A stretch of DNA of 64,000 bases from Blautia_A aquisgranensis (lineage in GTDB: Bacteria; Bacillota; Clostridia; Lachnospirales; Lachnospiraceae). This document shows positions 62,847 to 64,000 of this stretch, one piece after another. A program made the position numbers and the translations under genes. The notes under the pieces are model-generated. The model ran no database searches. It worked only from the letters and a program-made list of their open reading frames with translations, and was not told the origin of the DNA. The DNA is taken from the NCBI RefSeq assembly GCF_040096615.1, contig NZ_JBBMEJ010000001.1:340799-404798 (forward strand), given 5' to 3'. Position 1 is the stretch's first letter. Each line of letters starts with the position of its first letter.

Positions 62847-63695
62847 TCATTTTAACATACTTCCATATAATGTACAAATTGATTTCATAATTGTATGCCA
62901 TGAAATATCAGCAGCGTAAGAATAATTTTTTTGATATGTTTTCCATAAATTTTCCATAACAGAACTTATTTCTATTTCATCAAATATTTCTCTTCTATCC
63001 CCAGAGTTTATCTGCTCCAATGTTCCACGTTTTCTTGCAGTTGCCACAAGTGCATTCCATAAAACTTGCTTTTTGAGTTGTTCTCCATGCAACTTTTGTA
63101 AAATATAAATATCATAAAAATCTCTCATTCGTGTATTTGTAACGTTTCGGCTAATAACAGTTTCCAGTTTTTCAGCCAATACCGTTTCCAGATTATATGC
63201 CCATACCTCGATTGTGCGATTTTCAAGCATAAGATTAAAGTTGTACTTGATTTCTCTTGGTGTAATGATATCTCCTGTAGAAATATCAATCTTTAATGGT
63301 GTGATTACTCCATCAAATTTTGTTTCCATGCTTACACGAACACCCGGATAATCTGCTTCTTCCATGATTTCTGATATCCGTTTGATCCGAAACAAGACAC
63401 CATCGTTCAGAGGGATTGATATAATTTTGGATATAATCATCTCTACATCCTCCACACTGACATTAGTGCCTTTTATGGTAGCATCCAGATCCATAGTAGC
63501 TCTGGCATCCAGACCGACCATTGCCGCCACCAGCATCCCACCTTTTAATATAAACTGATTTTTATACTCTGATAAAGAAATTCGTTCTTAAAAACGTTCC
63601 ATCATATAATTCCGCATCAAAATCTGTGCATCTGCGGATTTTTTCTTTGACAGATTACGAACCAAATCCTTTAATTGTCTTGCCGTTGTTATCAT
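62847..63695 (-). pseudogene. AbiEii-type nucleotidyltransferase toxin interrupted by TAA
   Basis: Toxin of the type IV AbiE toxin-antitoxin/abortive infection family. The frame opens with ATG at 63695, directly after the antitoxin stop (TAGATG), and reads MITTARQLKDLVRNLSKKKS to ERF, then codon 36 is TAA (63590-63588) where relatives have a leucine before ERISLSEYKNQF. It continues unshifted to 62847, for 282 codons in all. The nucleotidyltransferase motif region KGGMLVAAMVGLDARATMDLD and later KLETVISRN with MRDFYDIY are intact. An internal ATG at 63536 could give a shorter product lacking the N-terminus. Confidence 0.85.
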
Positions 63696-64000
63696 CTAAA
63701 GTAACACCTCCAAATATGGTCTTAGTATCTTTTCAACATGGAACATAGCTGCGTATTTCATAAGCATTCGTAAGTTTTTATCCTTACGTTTCGCATATTG
63801 CTTTAATGCATCTTGGAATACCTGCATTTCAATATTTTTCCTGCTGCGAAGCAGATCGCAAATCGTTCTCTCCATATCATAAACCGGAACTGAATGTCCA
63901 AATGATGTCAGCATAGTTGTGACCCCTATTTCATGTAAATCCTTTTTTACTGTATACACTTGAAAACCGTCTTCCTGCAAACGGCTTGGATTATATCCAG
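63696..64000 (-). CDS. AbiEi-type antitoxin (partial)
   Basis: C-terminal part of the AbiEi family antitoxin/transcriptional regulator, running off the right edge. About 101 codons are visible. The C-terminal domain shows VYTVKKDLHEIGVTTMLTSFG, PVYDMERTICDLLRSR and LMKYAAMFHVEKILRPYLEVLL, a family-typical ending. The TAG stop abuts the toxin ATG, so the genes are translationally coupled. The N-terminal winged helix that binds the operator lies outside the window. Confidence 0.85.
   Translation of the reverse strand, partial: GYNPSRLQEDGFQVYTVKKDLHEIGVTTMLTSFGHSVPVYDMERTICDLLRSRKNIEMQVFQDALKQYAKRKDKNLRMLMKYAAMFHVEKILRPYLEVLL

Noticed and set aside
62633..62890. Plus-strand frame of 85 codons
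   Set aside because: The minus strand of the same stretch gives more natural protein sequence, and this frame overlaps the AbiEii 3' end.
1..64000. CRISPR arrays, rRNA, tRNA and prophage genes
   Set aside because: No regularly spaced repeats, rRNA segments, tRNA cloverleafs (apart from the tmRNA) or phage structural genes were seen by eye; a dedicated tRNA scan was not possible.

Overview
The window reads as chromosomal DNA of a Gram-positive, endospore-forming gut anaerobe, most likely a Lachnospiraceae member close to Blautia or Ruminococcus. This is an inference from gene content: a complete sigG plus a YlmC/YmxH-type sporulation gene, clostridial-type gltX, acpP, nrdR and efp, a tmRNA without an encoded CCA, a c-di-GMP-I riboswitch, DUF6106 and DUF6061 genes, and a galacto-N-biose/lacto-N-biose utilisation locus. 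Most genes are on the minus strand and most ribosome binding sites are strong AGGAGG types.

Layout. 1-5.3 kb: a UvrD-like helicase (cut by the left edge), gltX, acpP, an FtsW/SpoVE-type glycan polymerase and ssrA. 5.3-7.6 kb: a GH95 alpha-L-fucosidase gene broken by one in-frame TAG. 7.7-16.6 kb: housekeeping genes (efp, aroK, yqeG, a patatin-like lipase, citrate synthase, alaA, gdhA, nrdR, ymxH-like, sigG). 16.7-24.8 kb: a two-domain PPK2 phosphotransferase, a small unknown gene with a strong promoter, a Crp/Fnr regulator next to a ferredoxin gene and a rhodanese-TtcA fusion gene, glgX and an isolated eutJ. 24.9-34.7 kb: an eroded hybrid sensor kinase, rlmD, larBC, an ABC-2 exporter pair, eno, a DUF2798 membrane protein and a divergent RelA/SpoT-like protein. 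34.7-39.3 kb: a purine salvage operon (punA, guaD, a Crp-like regulator, deoB) ending in a nupC remnant. 39.5-41.9 kb: a RhaM-like protein, a GNAT acetyltransferase and a c-di-GMP-I riboswitch in front of an eroded TauE/SafE-DUF2318 locus.

42-52.4 kb is the best-defined functional unit: an AraC-type regulator, a DUF6106 protein, a sugar-binding protein with two permeases, a GH42 beta-galactosidase, N-acetylhexosamine 1-kinase and GH112 phosphorylase. Together they import and phosphorolyse Gal-beta-1,3-HexNAc disaccharides from mucin and milk glycans. A pair of 12-bp direct repeats spaced 21 bp at the promoter is a plausible AraC-type binding site.

52.5-64 kb is accessory: an aldo/keto reductase, a second eroded hybrid kinase abutted by a group II intron, a DUF6061 gene, a two-component system with a MacB/FtsX-type ABC exporter, and an AbiE toxin-antitoxin pair whose toxin gene carries a nonsense codon.

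The most striking property of the window is how many genes are broken while most of the surrounding reading frame survives: GH95 (one TAG), AbiEii (one TAA), two hybrid kinases, nupC and the TauE/SafE gene (each with several internal deletions, some with homopolymer frameshifts). This is either recent gene erosion or an assembly/consensus problem, and raw reads would tell the two apart.
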